A DNA stretch of 64,000 nt from Flammeovirga kamogawensis (GTDB lineage: Bacteria > Bacteroidota > Bacteroidia > Cytophagales > Flammeovirgaceae). This document shows, piece after piece, positions 16,699 to 26,251 of the stretch; positions within the stretch are counted from its first letter, which is position 1, and the number at the start of each line of letters is the position of its first letter. The position numbers and the translations under genes are program-made. The notes below the pieces were generated by a model, which saw only the letters and a list, made by a program, of their open reading frames with translations, searched no databases and was not told where the DNA came from. Location: positions 682,001-746,000 of the forward strand of contig NZ_CP076128.1 in assembly GCF_018736065.1 (NCBI RefSeq), in the 5' to 3' direction.

Positions 16699-17985
16699 TT
16701 AATCTTTTAAAGCATTAAGTCTTACTGTAACAGCATTTTTATGTGCATCTAATTCTTCCGCAGCAGCCATTCTTTCAACATGAGGTCCTAAGCTTTCTAA
16801 TCCTTCTTTCTCTATTTTCTGGAAAGTGATTTTTCTGTAATAACTATCTAGAGAAACTCCAGAGTAATTCTTAGCATACCCGTAAGTTGGAAGAGTGTGA
16901 TTTGTTCCAGAAGCATAATCACCAGCAGATTCAGGAGTGTAGTGACCTACAAAGACAGAACCAGCGTTAATGATTTTCTCGGCAACATCTTCAGCATTAT
17001 CAAGTGATAAAATAAGATGCTCAGCGGCGTATTCATTTACTAATTTCAATGCTTCAGCCTCATCTTTCATCAAGAAACTTCTGCTATGCTCTAAAGCTTT
17101 AGCTGCAATTTCTTTTCTAGGAAGAACAGACAGTTGCTTTTCAACTTCAGCTTCTGTTTTCTGAATAATATCTTCAGAAGTTGATACTAAAATGACTTGG
17201 CTATCTGGCCCATGTTCTGCTTGAGATAAAAGATCCGCAGCAATAAATGTAGGGTTAGCCGTTTCGTCTGCCCAAACAAGAACCTCAGAAGGTCCTGCAG
17301 GCATGTCTATAGCTACACCTTCTTTTGTTGCAAGTTGTTTAGCGGCAGTAACATATTGGTTTCCTGGTCCAAATATTTTAGATACAGAAGGAATAGTTTC
17401 TGTGCCAAAAGTCATAGCAGCAATAGCTTGAGCACCACCAACTTTATATACTTTTGTTAAACCTATTTTTTTAGCTGCGTATAAAATAGCTGGATGTACT
17501 TTTCCTTCTGAATTAGGAGGTGTGCAAAGAAAAACCTCTTCACAACCTGCAATAAGAGCAGGTGCACCAATCATAATAACAGTAGAGAAAAGTGGCGCAG
17601 AGCCACCTGGTATATATAAACCAACTTTTTGAATAGGAACACTTTTTCTCCAGCAAGAAATACCAGGCATCGTTTCAACTTTTAAAACGTCAGTTTTTTG
17701 AGCAGAATGAAACTTAGTAACATTTTTGATGGCAATAGAAATTGATTCTTTTAAATCGTTATCGACATCTTTTTCAGCTTGAGAAAATTCTTCTTCAGAA
17801 ACTAATATTGAATCTATATTTGCCCCATCAAAACGAAGAGAGAAAGCTTTCAAAGCAGCATCTCCATCTTTTTGAACTGTTTTTAGAATAGGAGTAACTT
17901 GCTTCTCAATGTCTTCCATTCTCATAGAAGGTCTCTGAAGTAGTTTTTTCCAATCTTCAACAGCTGGATATTTGTATAATTTCAT
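16699..17985 (-). CDS. hisD: Histidinol dehydrogenase
   Basis: 428 aa, normal length. It oxidises L-histidinol to L-histidine in two NAD-dependent steps, the last reactions of the pathway. Zn-enzyme motifs: [57 protein letters not shown] (zinc Gln and His) and the C-terminal [14 protein letters not shown]. It is 26 bp after hisG and followed by a terminator, so the operon is only hisGD here; the other his genes must be elsewhere. Confidence 0.96.
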   Translation of the reverse strand: MKLYKYPAVEDWKKLLQRPSMRMEDIEKQVTPILKTVQKDGDAALKAFSLRFDGANIDSILVSEEEFSQAEKDVDNDLKESISIAIKNVTKFHSAQKTDVLKVETMPGISCWRKSVPIQKVGLYIPGGSAPLFSTVIMIGAPALIAGCEEVFLCTPPNSEGKVHPAILYAAKKIGLTKVYKVGGAQAIAAMTFGTETIPSVSKIFGPGNQYVTAAKQLATKEGVAIDMPAGPSEVLVWADETANPTFIAADLLSQAEHGPDSQVILVSTSEDIIQKTEAEVEKQLSVLPRKEIAAKALEHSRSFLMKDEAEALKLVNEYAAEHLILSLDNAEDVAEKIINAGSVFVGHYTPESAGDYASGTNHTLPTYGYAKNYSGVSLDSYYRKITFQKIEKEGLESLGPHVERMAAAEELDAHKNAVTVRLNALKD

Positions 17986-18011
17986 AATTTAATCACTTTT
18001 TAAGAAAATGA

Positions 18012-18869
18012 TTAAAGAATCATCTTCTCAATAGGAATAACAAGAATACCTTCAGCACCTGCAGCTTTTAATTCCTCGATCTTAGACCAGAAATCATCTT
18101 CAGCAATAACAGTATGTATAGAAACAAATTCTTCATTTGCCAATGGTAAGATAGATGGGCTACGCATACCTGGTAATAAATTAAGAATAGTATCTACGTT
18201 TTTCTTAGGTGCATTTAATAAAATGTATTTATTATTATCAGCAGTTTGTAAAGCATTAATTCTAAACATTAACTGCTCAATAATACCTCTTTTTTCTGCA
18301 TCTAAACCGGGAGTTGCAATCATTAATGCTTCAGAAGTGAAAATACTTTCAACTTCTTTTAAATTATTTTGCATTAACGTACTACCTGTACTTACTAGGT
18401 CACAAATTGCATCTGCAAGACCAATATTTGGTGCAATTTCTACAGATCCTGAGATCTCATGAATATCACACTTAACACCTTGTTCTTTTAAGTAGTCTCC
18501 TAAAATTTTAGGATAAGAAGTAGCAATACTTTTTCCATCAAGATCTGCAATACCATTGTAAGCTTGTTCTTTAGGAATAGCAATAGACAATCTACATTTT
18601 GAAAAACCAAGATGATGTATAGTATCAACGTTTTTGTCTTTTTCAACAGCCTCGTTGGCACCTACTATCCCTAGGTCTGCAACGCCATCTTGGACGTAAC
18701 CAGGAATATCATCATCGCGAAGAAATAAAAATTCCAAAGGAAAGTTGCTAGCTTCTGCTTTTAATGCACCTTTCATTCTAGGGATTTTAATTCCACACTG
18801 ACGGATCAGATTAAGAGATCCGTCACTTAATCGACCAGACTTTTGGATCGCAATCTTTAGTTTTGTCAT
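18012..18869 (-). CDS. hisG: ATP phosphoribosyltransferase, long form
   Basis: 285 aa. It joins ATP and PRPP in the first committed step of histidine synthesis. The catalytic domains show KIAIQKSGRLSDGSLNL, GVADLGIVGANEAVEKD and DLVSTGSTLMQNNL (PRPP-binding loop). The final ~75 residues, ending EELKAAGAEGILVIPIEKMIL, form the regulatory ACT-like domain of the long (HisG_L) form that is feedback-inhibited by histidine, so no separate HisZ is needed. It is first in the operon; a set of ACAC/GTGT repeats lies just upstream. Confidence 0.95.
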   Translation of the reverse strand: MTKLKIAIQKSGRLSDGSLNLIRQCGIKIPRMKGALKAEASNFPLEFLFLRDDDIPGYVQDGVADLGIVGANEAVEKDKNVDTIHHLGFSKCRLSIAIPKEQAYNGIADLDGKSIATSYPKILGDYLKEQGVKCDIHEISGSVEIAPNIGLADAICDLVSTGSTLMQNNLKEVESIFTSEALMIATPGLDAEKRGIIEQLMFRINALQTADNNKYILLNAPKKNVDTILNLLPGMRSPSILPLANEEFVSIHTVIAEDDFWSKIEELKAAGAEGILVIPIEKMIL

Positions 18870-18878
18870 AATAAAATT

Positions 18879-18913
18879 GTGTCTTACACTTTTTGTGTTT
18901 TACACCGTAGTGT
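18879..18913 (-). promoter_or_regulatory. hisG leader with alternating ACAC/GTGT segments
   Basis: In transcript sense the order is ACAC-UACG-GUGU, then ACAC, GUGU, ACAC, ending 10 bp before the hisG start. The first pair forms a hairpin closed by a C(UACG)G tetraloop, an unusually stable loop. Later segments can pair in alternative ways. Function as an attenuator or initiation switch is inference; the arms are only 4 bp. Confidence 0.35.
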
Positions 18914-18984
18914 TATAATTATATAGTTCAGTTTTAGAAATAATATAAACTGACCGAAATTCAATCATAAATCAAATTTCACAT

Positions 18985-18992
18985 CAAATCTA
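18985..18992 (-). promoter_or_regulatory. -7 promoter element TAGATTTG for hisGD
   Basis: An exact match to TAnnTTTG on the minus strand, predicting a leader of roughly 110 nt. No clear -33 element at the expected spacing. Confidence 0.4.
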
Positions 18993-19204
18993 CTGATATT
19001 TTTACAAAATCACATTAATGAGTTAATTTAATAGAGGATTTTTCAATAAATTAATGAATATTTAATTATTGTCTTTTTGATATCAAAAAAACACCAAAAT
19101 CAAAACTTATAAATCTTTTATTAAAGCATATTATTTATAATTTTTGTATACTTTTTAATGTGAATCTAAATTACTATTCACTCCTTAACATAGTTTTTTA
19201 AAAA

Positions 19205-22200
19205 ATGATAAGTCATTTCAAGAATATTAAAATAGATCTTCTAACAAGCTGCTTAGTTCTTTTATTATTCAGTAATAATCTTTCTGCTCAAGAGTCGTTA
19301 TATTATTCTGATAATGTAAAACTGTTTAATAAAGCAATTGTTCTGTATAATGAGAATAATTTCTCTGCAGCACGAAGAGAGTTCGAACTTTTTGAGTCGA
19401 AACATTGTGGCGAAGATGAAAAATGCGTCGAGGCTCAATTTTATATTGCAGTGTGTAATTTAGAATTACAACACCCAGAAGCCAAAAGTCAAATTGAAAG
19501 CTTTGTATATACATACCCTGTTCACCCTTTATCAGTAAAAGCATATAAAGTATTGGGCTCTTATTATTTTGAAAAAGGCGAGTATGAAAAAGCTTTGGCA
19601 GCATTTGATAAAGATCCTTATTTTGATTTTTATGATGATGACGATATAAAAATTGCTTATCAGGCGGCTTATTCTAATTTTGATCAAGGGAAAACGAAAG
19701 AGGCTAACAAACTTTTTCAAGTTTTAAAAAAAGGAACGCATCCTTATGCTCTTAAATCAAGCTATTATGCAGGTTACATAGAGTACGAACAAAAGGAATA
19801 TGAACAATCTATCAAAGATTTAGAAAAGTCACTTTCTGATAAAGAGATTAGTAATTATACTTATTCTATTTTGCCTTTAGCATATTATGCAAATGGGCAA
19901 GAAGATAAAATGTTGGAACTAGTACAGGATGCTAAAAGTAGGGGTATCCATTTACCAACAGATGCTTTGTTGTTTACAGGAAAAGTCTACTATACAAAGA
20001 AAGAGTATGCTACAGCATTAATTTATTTTAATGCATACCTAGCTGAAGTGCCAGTACAAGTGATTGATAGAAATACTGCATATCAGATTGGTTTTACTAA
20101 TTATATGGAAGGGTTTGGAGAGAAAGCTGTGCAGCCATTATCTGTAGCTTCTGATGGAAATGATGAATTAGCTCAAATTGCAGCGTATGATTTAGGAGCG
20201 GTAAGTATTGAATTAAACGAGAAAGATAAAGCTCTTTTAGCCTTTGAAAAATCACGTAAATTATCATTCAACAAAGAGATACAAAAACAAGCATCTTATA
20301 ATTTCATTAAAGTTCAGTTTGATCTAGGTCTTTATACACAAGTAGGAGATGCTTGTGAATTATTCTTGTTAGATTTTCCAAACTCAGAATACGATAATGA
20401 AGTACATGAATATCTTCAAATTTCTTATGTTAATTCTGGAGATTACAACAAAGCACTTGCTGTTTTTGATAGAATTGGGGTTAATAATGATGAAACAAAA
20501 AAAGCGTATCAAGAAGCTGCATTTAATAAAGCAGTAGAAAATGCAAATGATAACGATGCAAGAGGTGCTATTGATATGTTATTAAAATCACAAAAGTACC
20601 CAATGAGTGATGAGATATATGATGCTTCAAATTTTTGGTTAGGAGAGACGTATACAAGTATTTCTCAATTAGATTCGGCAATCACTGTTTATGATGAAGT
20701 ACCAAATGATTCAAAGTTTCATGTTGCCTCTTTATTTGGTAGAGGATATGCTTTTTATGCAAAACAAGAATACCAATTAGGCATCGATTATTTTACGCAG
20801 TATATCAATCTTGGTAGAAAAGAAAAAGAACCTAGAGAGAAGGTTGCTGAAGCCGTCCTTAGAAGAGCAGATTGTTATTTTGGGATTTCAAATTACCATG
20901 TAGCACAAAGGTCTTACGATATGGCTATTAGTGCTGGCTCTAAAGATGTAGCTTATATTAATTATCAAAAAGCACAAACATACAGAGCACTTGGAAGTAA
21001 TAATGATGAGGCTTTTAGGATGTATCAACAGGTAGGAGAAAGATATGGAGATACGCCTTTTGCTCCTTTGTCATACTTTCAATCAGGCTTAATGATGGCA
21101 GAAGCAGATAGAAATGAAGAAGCGGTAAATCAATTTTCTAAAGTAATTTCTAGGTATGAAAAATCGAATGTATATGTTCCTTCTTTATTAAAAAGGGCAT
21201 TGTGTTATAAACTGGAAGGGGAATTGGAAGATGCAGAAGCAGATTATAAAAATGTTATTGATACTGCTCCAACTTCTAAATTTGCAGAGGCTGCGATTAC
21301 TTCATTGCAAGGTTTAAATGCAAGTGGTCATGTAATATCGGACATGGCTTTATATAGACATAAGTTTGATGAGGCAAATCCAATGAGCACCGCAACTCTG
21401 CAAGGAGATTTTGAAATGGCGATTAAACCATTCCAAGAGAAAAACTACGATCAAGCAATCATATCTTTAAATGCTTTTTTAGTAACAGCTCCAGTTAATT
21501 CTTCTGTGGCTGATGAAGCAAATCAGGCATTAGGAATCACATATAAAATTAAAGATCAAAAAGAGTTAGCAATTGCCTCGTTCCAAAAAGTGAATGGAAT
21601 GCCGCTAAAAGAAAAATCACTAAGATATATTGGCGAGCTGCAATTAATGTTAGAAAAATACGATGATGCAATTGTCACTTTTGTTGAATTAGAAAAAGTA
21701 GCAATCAGAAAGACGAGTAAATGGGCGGTTTATGTTGGGTTAATGAAAGCTGAATTTCAGGTGAAAGATTATTCGGCTTGTAAAGCTTACGCAACTAAAA
21801 TTATAGATCAGAATATAAAAAGATATGTTTTTGAAGCTGAACTATACCTTGCTAAAATTGATTTAGAAGAAAATAATTATACGAAAGCGTTAACATCATT
21901 TGATGCTATTGCAAATAAAGCAAACAGTCAAATTGGTGCAGAAGCTCAGTATTTATTAGGTAAAACTTTTAGAGTGATGGAGAATTATACTGAAAGTACT
22001 AAGGCATTAATCGAAGTACAGAAAAATTACGCAAGTTACTCTGAATGGATTAATAAAGCATATTTACTAATTGCTGAAAATTATATTTCTTTAAATGATT
22101 TATTCCAAGCAAAAGCAACTTTAGAGTCGATTATAAGTGGAAGTGATATACCTGAGTATAAAATACAAGCTACAAATAGATTGAAAGATATAGAACAATT

Positions 22201-22243
22201 GAAAACGAATAGTACGCCTGCTCCAACTAAAGAAAATCAATAA
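19205..22243 (+). CDS. Large secreted TPR-repeat protein
   Basis: 1012 aa. A Sec signal (DLLTSCLVLLLFSNNLSAQ) precedes tetratricopeptide repeats spread over nearly the whole chain, for example KAYKVLGSYYFEKGEYEKALAAFD, ADEANQALGITYKIKDQKELAIASF and AQYLLGKTFRVMENYTES. TPR solenoids are protein-interaction scaffolds; this one should lie in the periplasm. It is 5 bp upstream of a barrel gene and starts a cluster reaching ExbB/ExbD/TonB, so it may be the periplasmic scaffold of that machine, loosely comparable to CpoB/YbgF beside Tol-Pal. No catalytic motif. Confidence 0.85.
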   Translation: MISHFKNIKIDLLTSCLVLLLFSNNLSAQESLYYSDNVKLFNKAIVLYNENNFSAARREFELFESKHCGEDEKCVEAQFYIAVCNLELQHPEAKSQIESFVYTYPVHPLSVKAYKVLGSYYFEKGEYEKALAAFDKDPYFDFYDDDDIKIAYQAAYSNFDQGKTKEANKLFQVLKKGTHPYALKSSYYAGYIEYEQKEYEQSIKDLEKSLSDKEISNYTYSILPLAYYANGQEDKMLELVQDAKSRGIHLPTDALLFTGKVYYTKKEYATALIYFNAYLAEVPVQVIDRNTAYQIGFTNYMEGFGEKAVQPLSVASDGNDELAQIAAYDLGAVSIELNEKDKALLAFEKSRKLSFNKEIQKQASYNFIKVQFDLGLYTQVGDACELFLLDFPNSEYDNEVHEYLQISYVNSGDYNKALAVFDRIGVNNDETKKAYQEAAFNKAVENANDNDARGAIDMLLKSQKYPMSDEIYDASNFWLGETYTSISQLDSAITVYDEVPNDSKFHVASLFGRGYAFYAKQEYQLGIDYFTQYINLGRKEKEPREKVAEAVLRRADCYFGISNYHVAQRSYDMAISAGSKDVAYINYQKAQTYRALGSNNDEAFRMYQQVGERYGDTPFAPLSYFQSGLMMAEADRNEEAVNQFSKVISRYEKSNVYVPSLLKRALCYKLEGELEDAEADYKNVIDTAPTSKFAEAAITSLQGLNASGHVISDMALYRHKFDEANPMSTATLQGDFEMAIKPFQEKNYDQAIISLNAFLVTAPVNSSVADEANQALGITYKIKDQKELAIASFQKVNGMPLKEKSLRYIGELQLMLEKYDDAIVTFVELEKVAIRKTSKWAVYVGLMKAEFQVKDYSACKAYATKIIDQNIKRYVFEAELYLAKIDLEENNYTKALTSFDAIANKANSQIGAEAQYLLGKTFRVMENYTESTKALIEVQKNYASYSEWINKAYLLIAENYISLNDLFQAKATLESIISGSDIPEYKIQATNRLKDIEQLKTNSTPAPTKENQ

Positions 22244-22248
22244 TTATC

Positions 22249-23961
22249 ATGACAACAATTAAACAATATTTCGGATTGGCAGTGATAATGTTGAGTACTG
22301 CTAGTGTTTTTGGGCAATCCAATCAATCAACATCACAAAGTTCTGATTTAGATAATGCTGAAGTAATAATAGAAAAAATCTCAAACTATGACCTTCCAAT
22401 GGTAGTGGGGAGAGAATATGAGAAAATAAAAAGAATCCAGAAAAATATTCAGCCTACACCTCAGCAATATGATTTAGAATTAGTAGAAGTAGAAATACAA
22501 GACTCTATTCCAAAACAATTACCAGCGGTTTTAGATGGACATGAAGAAAAAACATTTTACGATAAATATATCCGTTTAGGTTATGGTAATTTTGTGACAC
22601 CTTTTGTAGAAGCAGGGATTAATAATAATACAAATCCTAATTTAGACTTTGGGTTTCACCTATTACATAAGTCTTCTCAGGAAGGTGCAGTTTATAGGAA
22701 ATTGTCAGCGGGAAGTTTAAATACAATTGATGGTTTTGGAAAATATTATTCTGATTATGGTACTTCATCAGTGTCTTTAAATTTTAATAGAGTTGGAACA
22801 CATTTTTATGGTTTTGAAGGTGATGAAACTTTAGTTGATCAAGATAGTATCAAGCAAATTGTTTCTAATATTAATTTTAAAATTGGACATGAAATGCCTT
22901 CATACGTTACAGGTCAAGATTTTTCAATTAAAGGAGATTTGTTTTTTGATTATAGTTACGATCATTACAATGCATCAGAGTTTGAAGTAGGAATTGATGT
23001 AAATGGAGATTATGAATTGGATGATAATTCAAAAATTATTGGAGAATTTATAGCTGCGGTCAATAAATATTCAAACAAGACAACTTCTGATATTGATATG
23101 AATCAAAATAGAAATTGGTTTAAATTTGGTGCAGCTTACGAAACTAGAATTGATGAACTATATATTAAAGCTGGTGCTAAAATAGCATACAGTGGAGACA
23201 CTTCTAGTAATGATAAGAACTTCTATATTTACCCTGATGTGTTTGTAGAGTATACTATTGAAGAAGAAGCTCTTGCTGCCTTTTTAGAAATTAAAGGAGA
23301 TTTAGATCTAGTCAATTACAAATCAGTAACAACCATGAATCCATGGGTTAGTAATAATTTATCACTCTTACATGAGAATAGATTAATTGATATTAAACTA
23401 GGTGTTGATGCTATCGTAATAGATAATATTGGAATTAGAGGAAGTTTAGGATATGCTATTTCTCAGAATATGGGGTTTTTAGTAAACGATCCTACAGATG
23501 TTTCTAGATTTGATATGCTTTATGCAACAGAAAATAATACAGGAGTATTCAATATTAATGTATCAGGTTCGTGGTCTAAAAGAGAATGGGCAGTAACAGC
23601 ATCGACAGATTGGAATATGTATAGCTTAAATGATAGTATTATTCAAGATGCTTACCATAGGCCATTGGCTGTAAATACGATAGGAGTAAAATACAAATAC
23701 TTATCTAAATGGACGTTTGGAGCAACAATTTATAATGAAATTGGAATAAAAGCTTTAACAGTAAATGAGACAACTTTACAGCAAGAAACACTAAGCTTAC
23801 CTGTGATTTTTGATATGAATTTAAGTGCTCAATATGCTATAAATGACAATTTTGGAGCTTTTGCATTGGTGAATAATTTATTCTCTCAGAATTATCAAAA
23901 GTATTACAGATATAATGTTAAAGGTTTTCAATTACTTGCAGGTGTAAGCTATAGATTTTAA
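22249..23961 (+). CDS. Outer-membrane beta-barrel protein (TonB-receptor-like C-terminus)
   Basis: 570 aa. Sec signal (MTTIKQYFGLAVIMLSTASVFGQ), a linker of about 80 residues, then alternating amphipathic strands throughout, ending FQLLAGVSYRF with the terminal Phe of outer-membrane barrels. The last strands resemble TonB-dependent receptor barrels (NFGAFALVNNLFSQNYQKYYRYN), but there is no plug-domain signature, so it is not a standard receptor. It is translationally close to the TPR gene (5-bp gap). Confidence 0.8.
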   Translation: MTTIKQYFGLAVIMLSTASVFGQSNQSTSQSSDLDNAEVIIEKISNYDLPMVVGREYEKIKRIQKNIQPTPQQYDLELVEVEIQDSIPKQLPAVLDGHEEKTFYDKYIRLGYGNFVTPFVEAGINNNTNPNLDFGFHLLHKSSQEGAVYRKLSAGSLNTIDGFGKYYSDYGTSSVSLNFNRVGTHFYGFEGDETLVDQDSIKQIVSNINFKIGHEMPSYVTGQDFSIKGDLFFDYSYDHYNASEFEVGIDVNGDYELDDNSKIIGEFIAAVNKYSNKTTSDIDMNQNRNWFKFGAAYETRIDELYIKAGAKIAYSGDTSSNDKNFYIYPDVFVEYTIEEEALAAFLEIKGDLDLVNYKSVTTMNPWVSNNLSLLHENRLIDIKLGVDAIVIDNIGIRGSLGYAISQNMGFLVNDPTDVSRFDMLYATENNTGVFNINVSGSWSKREWAVTASTDWNMYSLNDSIIQDAYHRPLAVNTIGVKYKYLSKWTFGATIYNEIGIKALTVNETTLQQETLSLPVIFDMNLSAQYAINDNFGAFALVNNLFSQNYQKYYRYNVKGFQLLAGVSYRF

Positions 23962-23970
23962 TTTATGATT

Positions 23971-24010
23971 AAAAAGTAGGTTTTTATGTAAATGAATGCC
24001 TATTTTTATA
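23971..24010 (+). terminator. Weak candidate terminator
   Basis: AAAAGTAGG and CCTATTTT can pair with one wobble around an 18-nt loop, followed by T's. Uncertain. Confidence 0.35.
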
Positions 24011-24118
24011 AATAGCTGTGTTGTATATCACTTTATAAATGACATTTTTAAAGTTTTAAAAACAAATAATTACACTGCTAACTTTTTTTGAGCATTACTC
24101 TTTATAAAAATATATTAC

Positions 24119-25102
24119 ATGATTGCTGAAGCTATTAAAAGTGCACTTCTTGATTGGGGTGTGGTCGTTGTACCTGATTTAGGAACCTTTTGGTCTGAAG
24201 AAAGCGGAGCAGAGGTGTCACCATCTGGGAATATAATTAAACCTCCTCATGTATCTATTTCTTTTTCATCTTCAGAAGATGATATAGAGATGTATTCATT
24301 AGTAACTTTCATTTCAAAATCAGAAGATTTAGACGAAGATGAAGTGGCTATTCAAGTAAGTATGTTTGTAGCCAACCTTCAGCAACGTTTAGACGATGGA
24401 GAAATAGCACCAATTGGAGATTTAGGTTATTTCCTTACTGATGAAAGTGGCGAAACAAGTTTTAGACAACGATCTGAAAGTAATATAGAGCCAGATAGTT
24501 TTGGATTACCTAAAATTACAGCTACTCCTCTTATGGAAAATGATATCCATGAAGAAGAGGAAGAGTATAGTGATTTAGAAAACGATATAGAAGAAAAAAG
24601 TTCTAAACCAGTTTGGTTATACGTTTCTATCCCAGTAATACTTCTCTTAACAGCAGTAGGTTACTTTTTACTTAAACCATCAGCACCTGTTGTTGTAAAT
24701 AAGGGACAAGAAACAGAACAAGAAGAAGTGATTGAAGAAGTAACTATTCAGGAAGGTGATAATGAAGTAGATGTAAAAGAAACGACTATTGATATCAAAA
24801 AAGTAAATGATGATATTCAAGAAGTAGAAGTTAAAGAAGAAGTGTTTGTTGAAGAAGAAACTGGAAAACCAGGTCACGCTGATGGACATTATCATATTGT
24901 GATTTCATCTTTTAACAATCAAAAACAAGCTAATGCAGCAGTTAAACAAGCCAAAAAGAAAGGTTTTGATGATGTTGGCGTGATTGTTTCTAAAGGAAAA
25001 TATAGAGTAGCCATCAAAGGGTATCAATCTCATAAAGATGCTAAGGCAGATTTAGAGAGCACACAAAAAGCATTTAAAGGAGCTTGGGTGTGGCGTTATT
25101 AA
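24119..25102 (+). CDS. HU-like / transmembrane / SPOR-domain protein
   Basis: 327 aa in three parts. The N-terminus (about 1-65, MIAEAIKSALLDWGVVVVPDLGTFW) fits the CCDC81-like bacterial HU domain; a second related segment may run to about 130. One membrane helix follows at about 164-187 (VWLYVSIPVILLLTAVGYFLL), then a Glu-rich linker and a C-terminal SPOR domain (about 258-327, HYHIVISSFNNQKQANAAVKQAKKKG). SPOR domains bind denuded septal peptidoglycan, so the protein probably sits in the inner membrane with the HU-like part in the cytoplasm. It is 36 bp upstream of exbB. Confidence 0.82.
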   Translation: MIAEAIKSALLDWGVVVVPDLGTFWSEESGAEVSPSGNIIKPPHVSISFSSSEDDIEMYSLVTFISKSEDLDEDEVAIQVSMFVANLQQRLDDGEIAPIGDLGYFLTDESGETSFRQRSESNIEPDSFGLPKITATPLMENDIHEEEEEYSDLENDIEEKSSKPVWLYVSIPVILLLTAVGYFLLKPSAPVVVNKGQETEQEEVIEEVTIQEGDNEVDVKETTIDIKKVNDDIQEVEVKEEVFVEEETGKPGHADGHYHIVISSFNNQKQANAAVKQAKKKGFDDVGVIVSKGKYRVAIKGYQSHKDAKADLESTQKAFKGAWVWRY

Positions 25103-25138
25103 TCGAATAAGTAAAGACTTTTTATACTAACAAATAAC

Positions 25139-25825
25139 ATGAATTTATTGTCCGTTTTACAAGGAACAGAAATGCCAGCCAATGGAATGACTGGAACTAT
25201 AGAGGAAAGTGTGTCACTTTTTGAATTGATAGAAAAAGGTGGAGTTACAATGGTAATTCTAGGGGTTCTATTTGTAATTGCAATGTATATTTTAGTTAAT
25301 AGAGTGTTAACAATACGCAAGGCAAAAAAAGATCCGAAAGTATTATTAGAAAAAGTAAAGGCACAAGTACTTAAAGGAGACATTGATGCTGCAAAAAAGT
25401 ATTGTGCAAGAGATACTACACCTATGGGGAAAATGTTAGAAGCTGGTCTTAAACACATTTCTTCAAATTTAAATACAATTGAAAAAAGCATTGAAAATAT
25501 AGCCAAGATTGAACTCTATAAATTAGAGAAATCTGTTGCTACCGTTGGTATGATTTCCGGTGCAGCACCAATGATTGGTTTTTTTGGAACTGTAATAGGT
25601 ATGATTAATGCTTTTATTGCAATTTCTCAAGAAGAGGGTTCTGTAAGTCCAAAACTTTTATCATCTGGTATTTACGAAGCAATGATTACTACAGCAGGAG
25701 GTTTAGCTGTAGGTATTTTTGCATACATATCTTATAACTTTCTAGTAAGACAAATTGAAGATGTAGTGCATAAAATGGAAGTAGTTACAATCGAATTTAT
25801 TGAGTTATTACAATCACCTAATTAG
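25139..25825 (+). CDS. MotA/TolQ/ExbB proton-channel family protein
   Basis: 228 aa. Three membrane segments are visible: about 38-58 (TMVILGVLFVIAMYILVNRVL), the channel region around VGMISGAAPMIGFFGTVIGMINAFIAIS, and one near AGGLAVGIFAYISYNFLV. The conserved GTVIGMI segment and the Thr-rich third helix are typical. Such proteins form a pentameric proton channel with ExbD/TolR and power TonB or TolA. Whether it works in Ton, Tol or a motility machine cannot be settled from sequence; the neighbours favour an envelope role. Confidence 0.92.
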   Translation: MNLLSVLQGTEMPANGMTGTIEESVSLFELIEKGGVTMVILGVLFVIAMYILVNRVLTIRKAKKDPKVLLEKVKAQVLKGDIDAAKKYCARDTTPMGKMLEAGLKHISSNLNTIEKSIENIAKIELYKLEKSVATVGMISGAAPMIGFFGTVIGMINAFIAISQEEGSVSPKLLSSGIYEAMITTAGGLAVGIFAYISYNFLVRQIEDVVHKMEVVTIEFIELLQSPN

Positions 25826-25834
25826 AATAAAATT

Positions 25835-26242
25835 ATGGGATTAAAACCAGAAAATAAAATCGATCCTACTTTTAATATGTCATCAATGACAGATATGATT
25901 TTCTTGTTATTGGTGTTCTTTATGTTAACGTCTAATTTTGTAACTCCTTCAGGGCTTCCTATTGCAGTACCTAGTAGTAAAGCATCTAAAAAAGTAATGC
26001 CTAAAGTATATGTGAGTATTACAAAAGATCTTCATTACTATGTAAATGAAGTAGAAGTACCACTTAGTTTTTTAGAAGATGAATTAAGAGCTGTTTTACC
26101 TGCAAAGCAAGAAGGAGTAGTAGTCTTAACTGTTGATAAAGATGTTCCTGTTCAACATTTAGTAAATGTAGCAGGTATTGCAACTGGATTAAAAGCTAAA
26201 GTATCTATTGCTACAAAACCTACCTCAACAGTAGGCAAATAA
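25835..26242 (+). CDS. ExbD/TolR family protein
   Basis: 135 aa. A short cytoplasmic N-terminus, one membrane helix (MSSMTDMIFLLLVFFMLTSNFV) carrying the proton-carrying Asp at residue 20, and a periplasmic domain with the ExbD-type EGVVVLTVDKDVPVQHLVNVA segment. It begins 9 bp after the ExbB/TolQ gene and partners it. Confidence 0.92.
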   Translation: MGLKPENKIDPTFNMSSMTDMIFLLLVFFMLTSNFVTPSGLPIAVPSSKASKKVMPKVYVSITKDLHYYVNEVEVPLSFLEDELRAVLPAKQEGVVVLTVDKDVPVQHLVNVAGIATGLKAKVSIATKPTSTVGK

Positions 26243-26251
26243 TTATTTGAT

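Larger units (their letters stand above)
18870..19204. other. Intergenic region between divergent hisG and the TPR gene
   Basis: 335 bp, strongly AT-rich, no gene. Near hisG it holds the ACAC/GTGT segments; a TAGATTTG -7 element on the minus strand is at 18985-18992. I found no His-rich leader peptide. Confidence 0.6.

Noticed and set aside
24680-24895. Minus-strand ORF rich in Phe and Ile
   Set aside because: Antisense to the Glu-rich linker of the HU-SPOR protein.
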